Source: Xenopus tropicalis
Taxonomy: Eukaryota; Chordata; Amphibia; Anura; Pipidae
NCBI RefSeq assembly: GCF_000004195.4
Contig: NC_030683.2
Span: forward strand, 168,681 to 232,680
DNA length: 64,000 nt
Direction: 5' to 3'
The notes beneath the pieces were generated by a model. It did no database searches, was not told where the DNA came from, and saw only the letters and a program-made list of their open reading frames with translations. Shown piece after piece: positions 36,401-44,294 of this stretch. Position numbers and translations under genes: made by a program. Numbering within the stretch: the first letter of the stretch is position 1; every line of letters begins with the position of its first letter.

Positions 36401-38646
36401 GTATATCCAGCTAATATCCCATATTTTCACCGTACCCAGTTAATAGCACCCTATACTGTATATCCAGCTAATATCCCATATTTTCACTATACCCAGTTAA
36501 TAGCACCCTATACTGTATATCCAGCTAAATACCATATTTTCACTATACCCAGTTAATAGCACCCTATACTGTATATCCAGCTAATATCCCGTATTTTCAC
36601 CGTACCCAGTTAATAGCACCCTATACTGTATATCCAGCTAATATCCCATATTTTCACCGTACCCAGTTAATAGCACCCTATACTGTATATCCAGCTAAAA
36701 TACCATATTTTCACCGTACCCAGTTAATAGCACCCTATACTGTATATCCAGCTAATATCCAGTATTTTCACCATACCCAGTTAATAGCACCCTATACTGT
36801 ATATCCAGCTAATATCCCTATTTCACTATACCCAGTTAATAGCACCCTATACTGTATATCCAGCTAAATCCCCGTATTTTCACCGTACCCAGTTAATAGC
36901 ACCCTATACTGTATATCCAGCTAAAATACCATATTTTCACTATACCCAGTTAATAGCACCCTATACTGTATATCCAGCTAATATCCATATTTTCACCGTA
37001 CCCAGTTAATAGCACCCTATACTGTATATCCAGCTTAAAATACCATATTTTCACCGTACCCAGTTAATAGCACCCTATACTGTATATCCAGCTAATATCC
37101 CATATTTTCATATACCCAGTTAATAGCACCCTATACTGTATATCCAGCTAATATCCCCCTATTTTCACTATACCCAGTTAATAGCACCCTATACTGTATA
37201 TCCAGCTAATATCCCATATTTTCACCGTACCCAGTTAATAGCACCCTATACTGTATATCCAGCTAATATCCAGTATTTTCACCATACCCAGTTAATAGCA
37301 CCCTATACTGTATATCCAGCTAATATCCCATTTTTCAACCGTACCCAGTTAATAGCACCCTATACTGTATATCCAGCTAATATCCCGTATTTTCACCGTA
37401 CCCAGTTAATAGCACCCTATACTGTATATCCAGCAAATACCATATTTTCACTATACCCAGTTAATAGCACCCTATACTGTATATCCAGCTAATATCCCAT
37501 ATTTTCACCGTACCCAGTTAATAGCACCCTATACTGTATATCCAGCTAATATCCCGTATTTCAAAACACCGTACCCAGTTAATAGCACCCTATACTGTAT
37601 ATCCAGCTAAAATACCATATTTTTCACTATACCCAGTTAATAGCACCCTATACTGTATATCCAGCTAATATCCCATATTTTCACCGTACCCAGTTAATAG
37701 CACCCTATACTGTATATCCAGCTAATATCCCGTATTTTCACCGTACCCAGTTAATAGCACCCTATACTGTATATCCAGCTAATATCCCGTATTTTCACCG
37801 TACCCAGTTAATAGCACCCTATACTGTATATCCAGCTAATATCCCATATTTTCACCGTACCCAGTTAATAGCACCCTATACTGTATATCCAGCTAATATC
37901 CCGTATTTTCACCATACCCAGTTAATAGCATTCTTTATACTGTAGACACACACACACACATATTGAAACACATACACACACACATAGAAACACACACACA
38001 CACCTATACACACACACACAATGGAAACACACACACATAGAAACACACACACACCATTATATACACACACACACATAGAAAAACAGACACACACATAGAA
38101 ATACACGCACACACACACACACACATATTGAAACACACACACACACACATATTGAAACACACACACACACCTATAACCACACACACACAAATGGAAACAC
38201 ACACCAATAGAAACACAGACACACACATAGAAATACACACACACACACATATTGAAACACATACACACACACATAGAAACACACACACACCTATACACAC
38301 ACACACAATGGAAACACACACACACAACAAACATATATACACAGACACGCACACATACACACACACATAGAAACACACACACACAAATACATATATACAC
38401 AGACACACACACATATACACACACACATATATACACACACACACACACACCTATATACACATATACACACACACACATATACACACCTATATACACATAT
38501 ACACACACACACACACATATATATACACACACACATACACATACACACACCTATATACACATATATACACACACCAACATATATATAACCACACACACAC
38601 ACACACACACACCTATATACATATATATACACACACACACATATAT

Positions 38647-38709
<63 letters not shown>

Positions 38710-38710
38710 A

Positions 38711-38758
<48 letters not shown>

Positions 38759-38776
38759 TATCACACACACATATAT

Positions 38777-38825
<49 letters not shown>

Positions 38826-38898
38826 CACACCACACACACACACACACACACCCTATATACATATATATACACACACACATATATACACACACACATAT

Positions 38899-38947
<49 letters not shown>

Positions 38948-39168
38948 GATATATATATATACAGACACACACACACAGACACACACACACTTGTTCCTTT
39001 CTCCCCATTGGTGGATCCCATTCCCAGAGTCACTCACCGTCTCTGCTGTAACATGTGGATCTCGTCCAGCTCCAAACCCTGAGGGTCCCGACTGCAGATC
39101 TGGCTCTTTAACCCTTTCCACACATTACTGGTGACACTGCTGTTCTTATGGCAGTAAAACAGCCCCAT
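9174..39168 (-). CDS. trpv6: TRPV5/TRPV6-type epithelial calcium channel, 15 coding exons
   Basis: Exons in coding order: 39038-39168, 29324-29421, 28990-29112, 27470-27610, 26227-26325, 25917-26089, 24544-24690, 24159-24380, 23946-24032, 23790-23866, 18008-18173, 17861-17927, 16763-17031, 15341-15447, 9174-9483. The total is 2217 nt, 738 codons plus TGA, with every junction in phase and every intron GT-AG. Known for the family: a tetrameric, Ca2+-selective, constitutively active channel of apical epithelial membranes. Seen here: ankyrin repeats at about residues 77-255, S1 near 328-350, an N-glycosylation sequon NQS at 361-363, filter TIIDGP with Asp546, S6 followed by [15 protein letters not shown], a VATTI motif at 602-606 (VATTV in mammals, reported S100A10/annexin site), and Trp710 in the calmodulin-binding tail. 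Length and exon count match mammalian TRPV5/6 (about 725-729 residues, 15 exons). TRPV5/6 genes duplicated independently in several lineages, so trpv6 versus trpv5 is a family-level call. Confidence 0.93.
9484..9997. other. Intron 14, single-copy part
   Basis: No repeat array or coding signal seen. It contains the acceptor of exon 15 at its low-coordinate end. Confidence 0.6.
9998..14737. repeat. 4.7-kb degenerate array (GGTATAGTTTG)n in intron 14
   Basis: Short units around GGTATAGTTTG, GGGTATAGTTG and GGGTATGTTTG. Indel noise is strong at 10600-14000 and lower at both ends. G-rich on the plus strand, so C-rich in the pre-mRNA. Confidence 0.93.
14738..15340. other. Intron 14, single-copy part near exon 14
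   Basis: Contains a short (TA)n run at about 15232-15250. Nothing else recognised. Confidence 0.55.
15341..15447 (-). CDS. trpv6: TRPV5/6 coding exon 14 (proximal C-terminus)
   Basis: Encodes [20 protein letters not shown] then [15 protein letters not shown]. It matches the family block VATTVMLERK.PR.LWPR.GICG..YGLGDRWFLR. Residues 601-635 and part of 636. The acceptor is TTGTGCAG and the donor GTGAGC. Confidence 0.96.
15475..16715. repeat. 11-bp minisatellite in intron 13, ~112 copies
   Basis: Two main unit types, CCCATATCCTG and CCCATTTCCAG, with a CCCGTATCCTG subtype at 15490-15720. No stop codons occur in several frames on both strands, giving overlapping false frames of up to 509 codons. 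Confidence 0.97.
16763..17031 (-). CDS. trpv6: TRPV5/6 coding exon 13 (pore helix, filter, S6)
   Basis: Residues 511-600. Contains [12 protein letters not shown], the pore helix and filter [14 protein letters not shown] with Asp546 as the likely Ca2+-coordinating residue, S6 ([18 protein letters not shown]) and [18 protein letters not shown]. The acceptor is ATTGCAG and the donor GTGAGT. This is the most conserved exon and identifies the gene as the Ca2+-selective TRPV5/6 branch rather than TRPV1-4. Confidence 0.97.
17032..17860. other. Intron 12
   Basis: No array. Includes a segment ending GATGCTGGGATTTGTAGTAT near 17558-17577, a common tail in vertebrate and Xenopus repeats. Confidence 0.55.
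17861..17927 (-). CDS. trpv6: TRPV5/6 coding exon 12 (S5)
   Basis: Encodes [20 protein letters not shown] then GG and one base of the next codon. This matches S4-S5/S5 of TRPV5/6 ([19 protein letters not shown]). The acceptor is CGCAG and the donor GTAAGT. Residues 489-510 and part of 511. Confidence 0.96.
18008..18173 (-). CDS. trpv6: TRPV5/6 coding exon 11 (S3-S4 region)
   Basis: Encodes [20 protein letters not shown], then [19 protein letters not shown] and [16 protein letters not shown], very close to mammalian TRPV5/6. Residues 433-488. The acceptor is TTCCAG and the donor GTAAGG. Confidence 0.96.
18649..18737. repeat. 29-bp triplication inside the left Tc1 terminal repeat
   Basis: Three direct copies containing AAAGCCCAATACAAAGTGGG. 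The right end holds about 1.7 copies in inverted orientation near 20080-20123. Confidence 0.9.
18981..19840 (+). pseudogene. Tc1-type transposase pseudogene
   Basis: Starts [20 protein letters not shown] and continues through the helix-turn-helix region to [13 protein letters not shown], where a stop or frameshift in a C run ends the frame at 19163. In another frame from 19401 come [11 protein letters not shown] (first catalytic Asp) and QQGNDPKH (second). After another break comes [15 protein letters not shown], where the third catalytic residue, Glu in family members (IEN), reads Gly. Several frame breaks plus the missing Glu make it inactive. Confidence 0.93.
20219..23675. repeat. 49-bp minisatellite in intron 10, ~70 copies
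   Basis: Units contain ATGGAATTGGCACTGTATTT, then ATCCTGCTGTGGGTTCTGGG and GTATTATAC. Most units are 49 bp, and many are 48 bp through loss of one C. The last three units form a variant group (ACCCGCTGTGTGTTTTGGGG). It starts exactly at the right end of the Tc1 element. Confidence 0.97.
23790..23866 (-). CDS. trpv6: TRPV5/6 coding exon 10
   Basis: Encodes [20 protein letters not shown] and PFHVI. It matches the family's IPDIFR.GA.RYFG.TILGGPFHV. Twenty-five codons plus two bases, residues 408-432 and part of 433. Donor GTGAGT. The 49-bp minisatellite of intron 10 starts about 115 bp past this donor. Confidence 0.95.
23946..24032 (-). CDS. trpv6: TRPV5/6 coding exon 9 (S2)
   Basis: Encodes [20 protein letters not shown] and a hydrophobic run ending IIILLLL. 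It matches the EAY.T..D.RLVGEL block and S2. Exactly 29 codons, residues 379-407. The acceptor is CCATAG and the donor GTAAGA. Confidence 0.95.
24159..24380 (-). CDS. trpv6: TRPV5/6 coding exon 8 (S1)
   Basis: Encodes [18 protein letters not shown], then [19 protein letters not shown] and [11 protein letters not shown]. The hydrophobic stretch at residues 328-350 is S1. The S1-S2 loop holds an NQS sequon at 361-363, in the region where mammalian TRPV5/6 are glycosylated. Exactly 74 codons, residues 305-378. Donor GTAAGT. Confidence 0.96.
24384..24450. repeat. Two-copy ~37-bp direct repeat in intron 7
   Basis: AAACCAGAAATATTGTAGAT and AAACCAGAACTATTGTAGAT, each followed by a (C/G)AGATCTG-like segment. 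Confidence 0.75.
24544..24690 (-). CDS. trpv6: TRPV5/6 coding exon 7 (linker before S1)
   Basis: Encodes [20 protein letters not shown], then [12 protein letters not shown] and [11 protein letters not shown], near-identical to the family's MFQHL.QKRK..QWT.GPL.STLYDLTEIDS. Exactly 49 codons, residues 256-304. The acceptor is TTCTGCCAG and the donor GTAAGT. Its acceptor lies within a few bases of the edge of the 92-bp array in intron 6. Confidence 0.96.
24693..25870. repeat. 92-bp minisatellite in intron 6, ~12.5 copies
   Basis: Units include GAATCCCTGAGGAACTAAGG, AGTAAAGCCCCTGTGCCCCC and GGGAAAGGCAGGGGC. The first, degenerate unit begins within a few bases of the exon 7 acceptor (CAGAAGGCAAGGCATGAATC). 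Confidence 0.95.
25917..26089 (-). CDS. trpv6: TRPV5/6 coding exon 6 (ankyrin repeat and linker)
   Basis: Encodes [20 protein letters not shown], then the frame through LIMSYDKG and [20 protein letters not shown]. These match the [19 protein letters not shown] and VPN.QGL blocks of TRPV5/6. Residues 198-255. The acceptor is TTACAG and the donor GTAAGT. Confidence 0.95.
26227..26325 (-). CDS. trpv6: TRPV5/6 coding exon 5 (ankyrin repeat)
   Basis: Encodes [20 protein letters not shown] then [14 protein letters not shown], matching the family's GEHPLSFAACV and GADIRAQDS.G blocks. Residues 165-198. The acceptor is CTATGTATGTAG-like and the donor GTGAGA. It joins both neighbours through a split Gly codon. 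Confidence 0.94.
26357..27233. repeat. 112-bp minisatellite in intron 4, ~8 copies
   Basis: Units start ACTGTCACTGTGTCTGTCCC and end GGTTTATAGTTATGTGTA, with a 112-bp period and very few differences. Confidence 0.96.
27470..27610 (-). CDS. trpv6: TRPV5/6 coding exon 4 (ankyrin repeat)
   Basis: Encodes [20 protein letters not shown], then RGAD and RATGTFF, and ends NLFYFG. This is the second strong ankyrin repeat (from residue 118) with the RATGT.F and NL.YFG blocks of TRPV5/6. The acceptor is TTTCCAG. The donor GTTCGT departs from consensus at +3/+4 but keeps GT and the phase. Confidence 0.93.
27811..28940. repeat. ~52-bp minisatellite in intron 3, ~22 copies
   Basis: Units contain CAGTGAGCTTACAATCTAAG then GTCCCTATCCCATTCCCATC. 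Single-base indels are frequent. It ends about 50 bp from the exon 3 donor. Confidence 0.95.
28990..29112 (-). CDS. trpv6: TRPV5/6 coding exon 3 (ankyrin repeat)
   Basis: Encodes [20 protein letters not shown] and continues to TSALYEG, a clear ankyrin repeat at about residues 80-104 with the family-diagnostic GETALH.AALYDN block. The acceptor is CCCCCAG. The donor GTCGGC is weak (C at +3), but the phase and the matching next exon support it. Confidence 0.93.
29324..29421 (-). CDS. trpv6: TRPV5/6 coding exon 2
   Basis: Encodes (R)[19 protein letters not shown] and on to ARG, aligning with the family's ESPLL.A.K.N start of the ankyrin region. The acceptor is CCCATAG and the donor GTACGG. It takes two bases of Arg44 from exon 1 and leaves one base of a Gly codon, matching the next exon. 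Residues 44-77. Confidence 0.93.
29684..30378. repeat. 20-bp minisatellite in intron 1, ~34 copies
   Basis: The unit is GCCAAGTCTGTAGGGGAGGG with AGGGCAGGG, AGGGTAGGG and AGGGAAAGG variants. It is G-rich on the plus strand. Confidence 0.96.
30391..37940. repeat. 57-bp satellite-like array in intron 1, ~132 copies
   Basis: Units contain TATACTGTATATCCAGCTAA, then a variable AATATCCCATATTTTCACCG / AAATACCATATTTTCACTAT segment, then CCCAGTTAATAGCACCC. At least four sequence subtypes recur in ordered blocks. Confidence 0.97.
37941..38991. repeat. Complex CA/TA microsatellite in intron 1
   Basis: (CA)n with recurring ATATTGAAACAC and ATGGAAACAC insertions in the first third, changing to (CA)n(TA)n alternation with TATATATATA runs. 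It ends about 45 bp from the exon 1 donor. Confidence 0.96.
39038..39168 (-). CDS. trpv6: TRPV5/6 coding exon 1 (start codon)
   Basis: The frame opens with [11 protein letters not shown] and ends [10 protein letters not shown] plus two bases of an Arg codon, before a GTGAGT donor. Mammalian family members share the MGL/MGG start and the LLQQKR or MLQQKR end. G at -3 and G at +4 make a good initiation context. An in-frame TGA lies ten codons upstream (39196-39198), which supports this ATG. It encodes residues 1-43 and part of 44. Confidence 0.85.
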
Positions 39169-40380
39169 TGCCCAGGTTAAAGGGGAAGCTATCCCTCACA
39201 CACAGCACAAGGTATTGGCACCTTAGTACAAGGGGCTCTATATTCCCCCAATATACTCACTGATACTATTAGCACCCCGGGCTGGATCAGGACTGGCAGG
39301 GACACAAGCAGGGGGGGCCCAGGACTCAATAGTAATACAAGGGGGTGGGAAATAAAGGAGATCAATTCCTTCCAATAAATTCCCCAACTCCTGTAAATTC
39401 CTCTACTTGCCCCCAAGTCTCTGCCCCGAGAGTGGCACCTTGTCCCTCTGTCCCCAGGGATTCAGCCAGCAAACATCTCCGGCTCCTAAATATAACCCTC
39501 ATATACATGTGTAATTAGCACTTGCCTCAATCACTGGGAGGGGCCTCACCTGGACACGCCCCCCTTTCTTAATTAAAGAGATAGCTGCTTTTGTTTGGGA
39601 GTAAACACTGCAAGTCAGGTGGGGCAGGTGGGGGGGAGAAAACAAACAGAGGGGGGGAAAAAAGGCCAATTGTCTTCCCATCATCATAGGATCCACCCCC
39701 CCATTAACCCTCTCACTATCAGGGGCTGCCACAAAGGGACAATCTGGAGAATTCTTCCATAACTGAAGGTCTGGGGGGGGGGAGGGGGGTGGTTCTGTAT
39801 AAATAAATAAATGATTTAATGACTGAGCCCTTCCCTGAATTAAATCATGAAATTAACCCAATCTAAGCATTCCTCTGCCCTGGGGGGCAGTCCCACTGGG
39901 ATACAAGGAAGGAAAAATGTAACCCCCCCCCCAAATTAATTGTAACAGAAATAAACCAATAAACATGAAATTAATGGAAAGAGGTGATTTTATTTGTTTG
40001 CTCTGAAAAACTTCTGAACTTCCCCTGAAAATTATTGGTTTCACCCGATAGAATTGCAGCACCTTGGGGGGGGCGGGGGGGGTATCAGTGAATAATTAAG
40101 CCCTAGCCTGGGGGTAAATAGGAACCAGTAACATCAGATTGGGACTAAACAGCAATAAATACAAACTGAATGGGGTAAATACTGAGCGGTAATAACCCAA
40201 AACATAAATAATAAGGGGAGGGGGTCAATAAACGGGGGGGGGTATTAGTTATTTACCTTAATAATAATAATAAACTAATAAATAAACCCAGACAGTGCTG
40301 AATATAAATAATAATAATTATAATAATAACAATAGTAATTACAGAATGAGGGAAGATTTAATAAATAACGACAGATTAAA
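39169..40380. other. 5' flank of the TRPV gene, no promoter identified
   Basis: Contains the in-frame TGA at 39196-39198 ahead of the ATG, several G or C homopolymers and no clear TATA box at a convincing distance. Any 5' UTR exon or promoter here cannot be fixed from sequence alone. Confidence 0.4.
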
Positions 40381-40388
40381 CTATAATA

Positions 40389-40403
40389 AATATAAATCCA
40401 TAA

Positions 40404-40475
<72 letters not shown>

Positions 40476-40532
40476 GGGAATATGTAAAAATGAATTAACT
40501 TCAGGTTGGGCTGAATATAAACAAATTTAATA

Positions 40533-40566
<34 letters not shown>

Positions 40567-40860
40567 GTTATTATTATTATTATTACTAATACTACAGCGG
40601 CTAATAATAATAATAATAGAAATGTATTAGATTTATTTATATTCAGCCCAAACTGAAGTTAATTCATTTTTACATATTCCCTTTTTTATTATTATTATTG
40701 TTACTAATACTACAGCGGCTAATAATAATAATAATAATAATAATAAAGGGAATATGTAAAAATGAATTTTTCGGTGAATATAAATAAATCTAATATATTA
40801 TTATTATTACTAATACTACAATGGCTAATAATAACAATAATAACAACAGAAAGGGCAAGA
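40389..40860. repeat. AAT/ATT triplet repeats with inverted ~60-bp blocks
   Basis: (AAT)n at about 40405-40473 and (ATT)n at about 40533-40585. The block GGGAATATGTAAAAATGAAT at 40476 recurs inverted at 40616-40682 and again directly near 40747. TACTAATACTACAGCGGCTA occurs twice, with a third variant. Confidence 0.9.
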
Positions 40861-41506
40861 ACTAATTGTAACTACAAATTAAGCTGAATATAAATCCATA
40901 AAACATATTTATTAATAACAATTAATCTAATAATGATCACAGAATAGGGGAGAAATAAGGAATAAACTACAGACTGAGCTGAATGTAAATATATTAATTA
41001 AGAACGAAAACAACAATGGAAACAATATCATGAAATGATCCAATACAAATACAAATATAATTCCGTTCAGGGCAGAATAGAAATGGATAAATCCAATAAT
41101 AATGAGAACAACAGACTGGGGGAGAAAGAGTTTACAGGTGCCGATTGGGCCGACTATGGACTAAAGCAGTAGAACTTGGGGAGGGTCAGTGGATCTCGGT
41201 GCTGGGACAGAATTCCCCGGGTTCTGCTGCTGATTCCCTGCCCCTGGGTATTTGGGTTTGATAAGGAGTCTCTGTGTTCCTACAGGGAACAGAACCAATC
41301 GGTACCATCCATTCCGTGTTCCTGGCACAAAGCAGACTGGCATTATTCCCATTATTCCCATTATTCTCCTCATTATTATTACTGGCAGCAGTAGGGTGAT
41401 TATTGTGGCAGAGCCGGTTCCGGGGGATCGGGTCGGGAATAAACCAGAGGTTCCCTATGTAGGTTGGTACCTCCGGTTCCCTTCATGCCCAGCTCATTGC
41501 CAGGCG

Positions 41507-41655
41507 CTGCCCCGTCGGGGGGAATTTCTTGAGAAATTTGGCACAAAAAAGGGATTTTATTTCAGGAAACCCGGCTGATAAATTACTGGTTTATCCTGAT
41601 ATAAAATCCCTTTTTTGTGCCAAATTTCTCAAGAAATTCCCCCCCGACGGGGCAG
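41507..41655. repeat. Long near-perfect hairpin, ~61-bp arms
   Basis: Left arm 41507-41567 (CTGCCCCGTCGGGGGGAATT onward) pairs with right arm 41594-41655 around a 26-nt loop. The arms differ at one base and one C-run length. Probably a MITE or a recent inverted duplication. Confidence 0.93.
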
Positions 41656-41689
41656 GGAGCCCAAAGGCTCGTACGTTGCTCCATACGGG

Positions 41690-41704
41690 GGGGGGGGGGG
41701 GGGG
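41690..41704. repeat. Poly-G run
   Basis: A homopolymer of about 15 G, next to the hairpin. Confidence 0.9.
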
Positions 41705-42469
41705 CTCTGATTTATGGGGTAAATAACACCTTCATTTCTGCAGCAGTTTATTACAGGGAAACCGGGAAATAATTGGACTTAATAAAACTGATTATGATTC
41801 CAAGGCAACAAACGACATTTACGCATTGAGCAAAAACAGCGATTAAATCAGAACCTGGCGGAATTTTAAAGGGCAAGTCTGTTAGAATTTGTAGCTCAGT
41901 GAAAGAAATATCTCGGTTCCGTCGTTTCTACATCACACTTTGCTCTCAGGGATTTCAGTTCTGCTTAGAAATCCTCACAGTCTGCGTCTCAGATCAATTC
42001 CACATTGTGTCTTACAGGGAAATATGTTTTGTACAGAGAATAGAGACTGAATTGGTTGAAGGGGGCAAATACTTTGGGTTATTATATAATATGTGTCCAT
42101 ACACTTTCCCTTGGCACGACAAGCAGTATGGCAGCTCCCTCTCATAGGAACCAACAAAGGAACAATAGAAATGTGCAGCTAAAGGGTTAAATACAGGTAA
42201 ATAATACATAGCCCTGTCCCTGGGTATTTTCTCATACATAGAATATGAAGCGCAGGTTATACTTTCCCTTTACAGTATTCGGAAGGGAAATATTTCGGAT
42301 GACTGGGAGGCTCCGCCCCCCCGTTGCCCTTTAGGCCTGACCAGGACTGACCCCGTTGGTAGAAGGGAATTATTAGGCGCGGAGTGATTTCCGCATGATA
42401 AATATGATAATAATACAGACTAATAAAGGGAAAGGCCCCGGGGGGGCAATAAAGGGAAACCAAGCAGTA
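41705..42469. other. No gene recognised
   Basis: Ordinary-looking sequence with short open frames only. Confidence 0.45.
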
Positions 42470-43733
42470 AATGTGGCCCCTGTGATAGAGAGATACGGAA
42501 CCGGCCCGTTCCTTCATTTCCCTCTCACTGACCAGGAATAACTCAGCGCTGCACCCTGACTCCCCATTATAGGGGGGCTACTGGCAGCAATGGGGCAGAT
42601 ACCGCTGCTCATAGCCCTTAGATACCCCCTGTGGCCCCTGTGATAGAGAGATACGGAACCGGCCCGTTCCTTCATTTCCCTCTCACTGACCAGGAATAAC
42701 TCAGCGCTGCACCCTGACTCCCCATTATAGGGGGGCTACTGGCAGCAATGGGGCAGATACCGCTGCTCATAGCCCTTAGATACCCCCTGTGGCCCCTGTG
42801 ATAGAGAGATACGGAACCGGCCCGTTCCTTCATTTCCCCTCTCACTGACCAGAATAACTCAGCGCTGCACCCTGACTCCCCATTATAGGGGGGGCTACTG
42901 GCAGCAATGGGGCAGATACCGCTGCTCATAGCCCTTAGATACCCCCTGTGGCCCCTGTGATAGAGAGATACGGAACGGCCCGTTCCTTCATTTCCCTCTC
43001 ACTGACCAGGAATAACTCAGCGCTGCACCCTGACTCCCATTATAGGGGGGCTACTGGCAGCAATGGGGCAGATACCGCTGCTCATAGCCCTTAGATACCC
43101 CCTGTGGCCCCTGTGATAGAGAGATACGGAACCGGCCCGTTCCTTCATTTCCCTCTCACTGACCAGGAATAACTCAGCGCTGCACCCTGACTCCCCATTA
43201 TAGGGGGGCTACTGGCAGCAATGGGGCAGATACCGCTGCTCATAGCCCTTAGATACCCCCTGTGGCCCCTGTGATAGAGAGATACGGAACCGGCCCATTC
43301 CTTCATTTCCCTCTCACTGACCAGGAATAACTCAGCGCTGCACCCTGACTCCCCATTATAGGGGGGCTACTGGCAGCAATGGGGCAGATACCGCTGCTCA
43401 TAGCCCTTAGATACCCCCTGTGGCCCCTGTGATAGAGAGATACGGAACCGGCCCATTCCTTCATTTCCCTCCTCACTGACCAGGAATAACTCAGCGCTGC
43501 ACCCTGACTCCCCATTATAGGGGGGCTACTGGCAGCAATGGGGCAGATACCGCTGCTCATAGCCCTTAGATACCCCCTGTGGCCCCTGTGATAGAGAGAT
43601 ACGGAACCGGCCCATTCCTTCATTTCCCTCTCACTGACCAGGAATAACTCAGCGCTGCACCCTGACTCCCCATTATAGGGGGGCTACTGGCAGCAATGGG
43701 GCAGATACCGCTGCTCATAGCCCTTAGATACCA
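42470..43733. repeat. 158-bp tandem array, 8 copies
   Basis: Units start GTGGCCCCTGTGATAGAGAG and contain CTCAGCGCTGCACCCTGACT and CAGATACCGCTGCTCATAGC. Copies differ by a handful of single-base changes, so amplification is recent. Confidence 0.96.
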
Positions 43734-44290
43734 TTTCATATCTCCCAACGTTCCTGAGCAATTGTCTGTGTCCCTTTCCCTAAATAACTCAGAAGTGAAT
43801 GTGGTTCATTGGAGGAGGAGGAGGGGGGGGGAATAATATTATAAGATAAAGTCATTCTTTCCGGTTCTTACACAATTGACCCCAATCTACAGGAACTGAT
43901 CAGCAATAGAGAGGCTAATAAATCAGACGAGTTTGTTTCGCTCCAATGGTTACTCCTCAGCCGCCCAACAAACTCCCTTTATGTGGAATGCAGAGCTGGG
44001 TAATTGCTGCCCTGGTTGGGGTAACTACAGGACGCGGCCCATTGCACACATGATCCCCAATACACAGAGATACAAATCCCAAGATAAGGCTGAGGCTAAA
44101 AATTAACATAGTAGGGGGCATCTTGCTGGAACCAGGTTATCAGTAAATATTGGGCTAAAGGCACTGAACAGCTGTGTATACATTGTAATACTCACTGGCA
44201 CTGAGGGGGTTAATGCACCAACACAAGGAGCTAAATGTTGGTCACAGTCCTTCCAATGGGTGAGAATTCAGACACAATCATCACTAATTG
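43734..44290. other. No gene recognised
   Basis: Mixed sequence between two arrays. One G-rich tract near 43810-43830. Confidence 0.45.
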
Positions 44291-44294
44291 GCAC

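Noticed and set aside
37909..39121. Cys/Val/Tyr-rich frames across 38-39 kb
   Set aside because: Translations of CA/TA dinucleotide repeats; only 39038-39168 (in a different frame from these) is coding.
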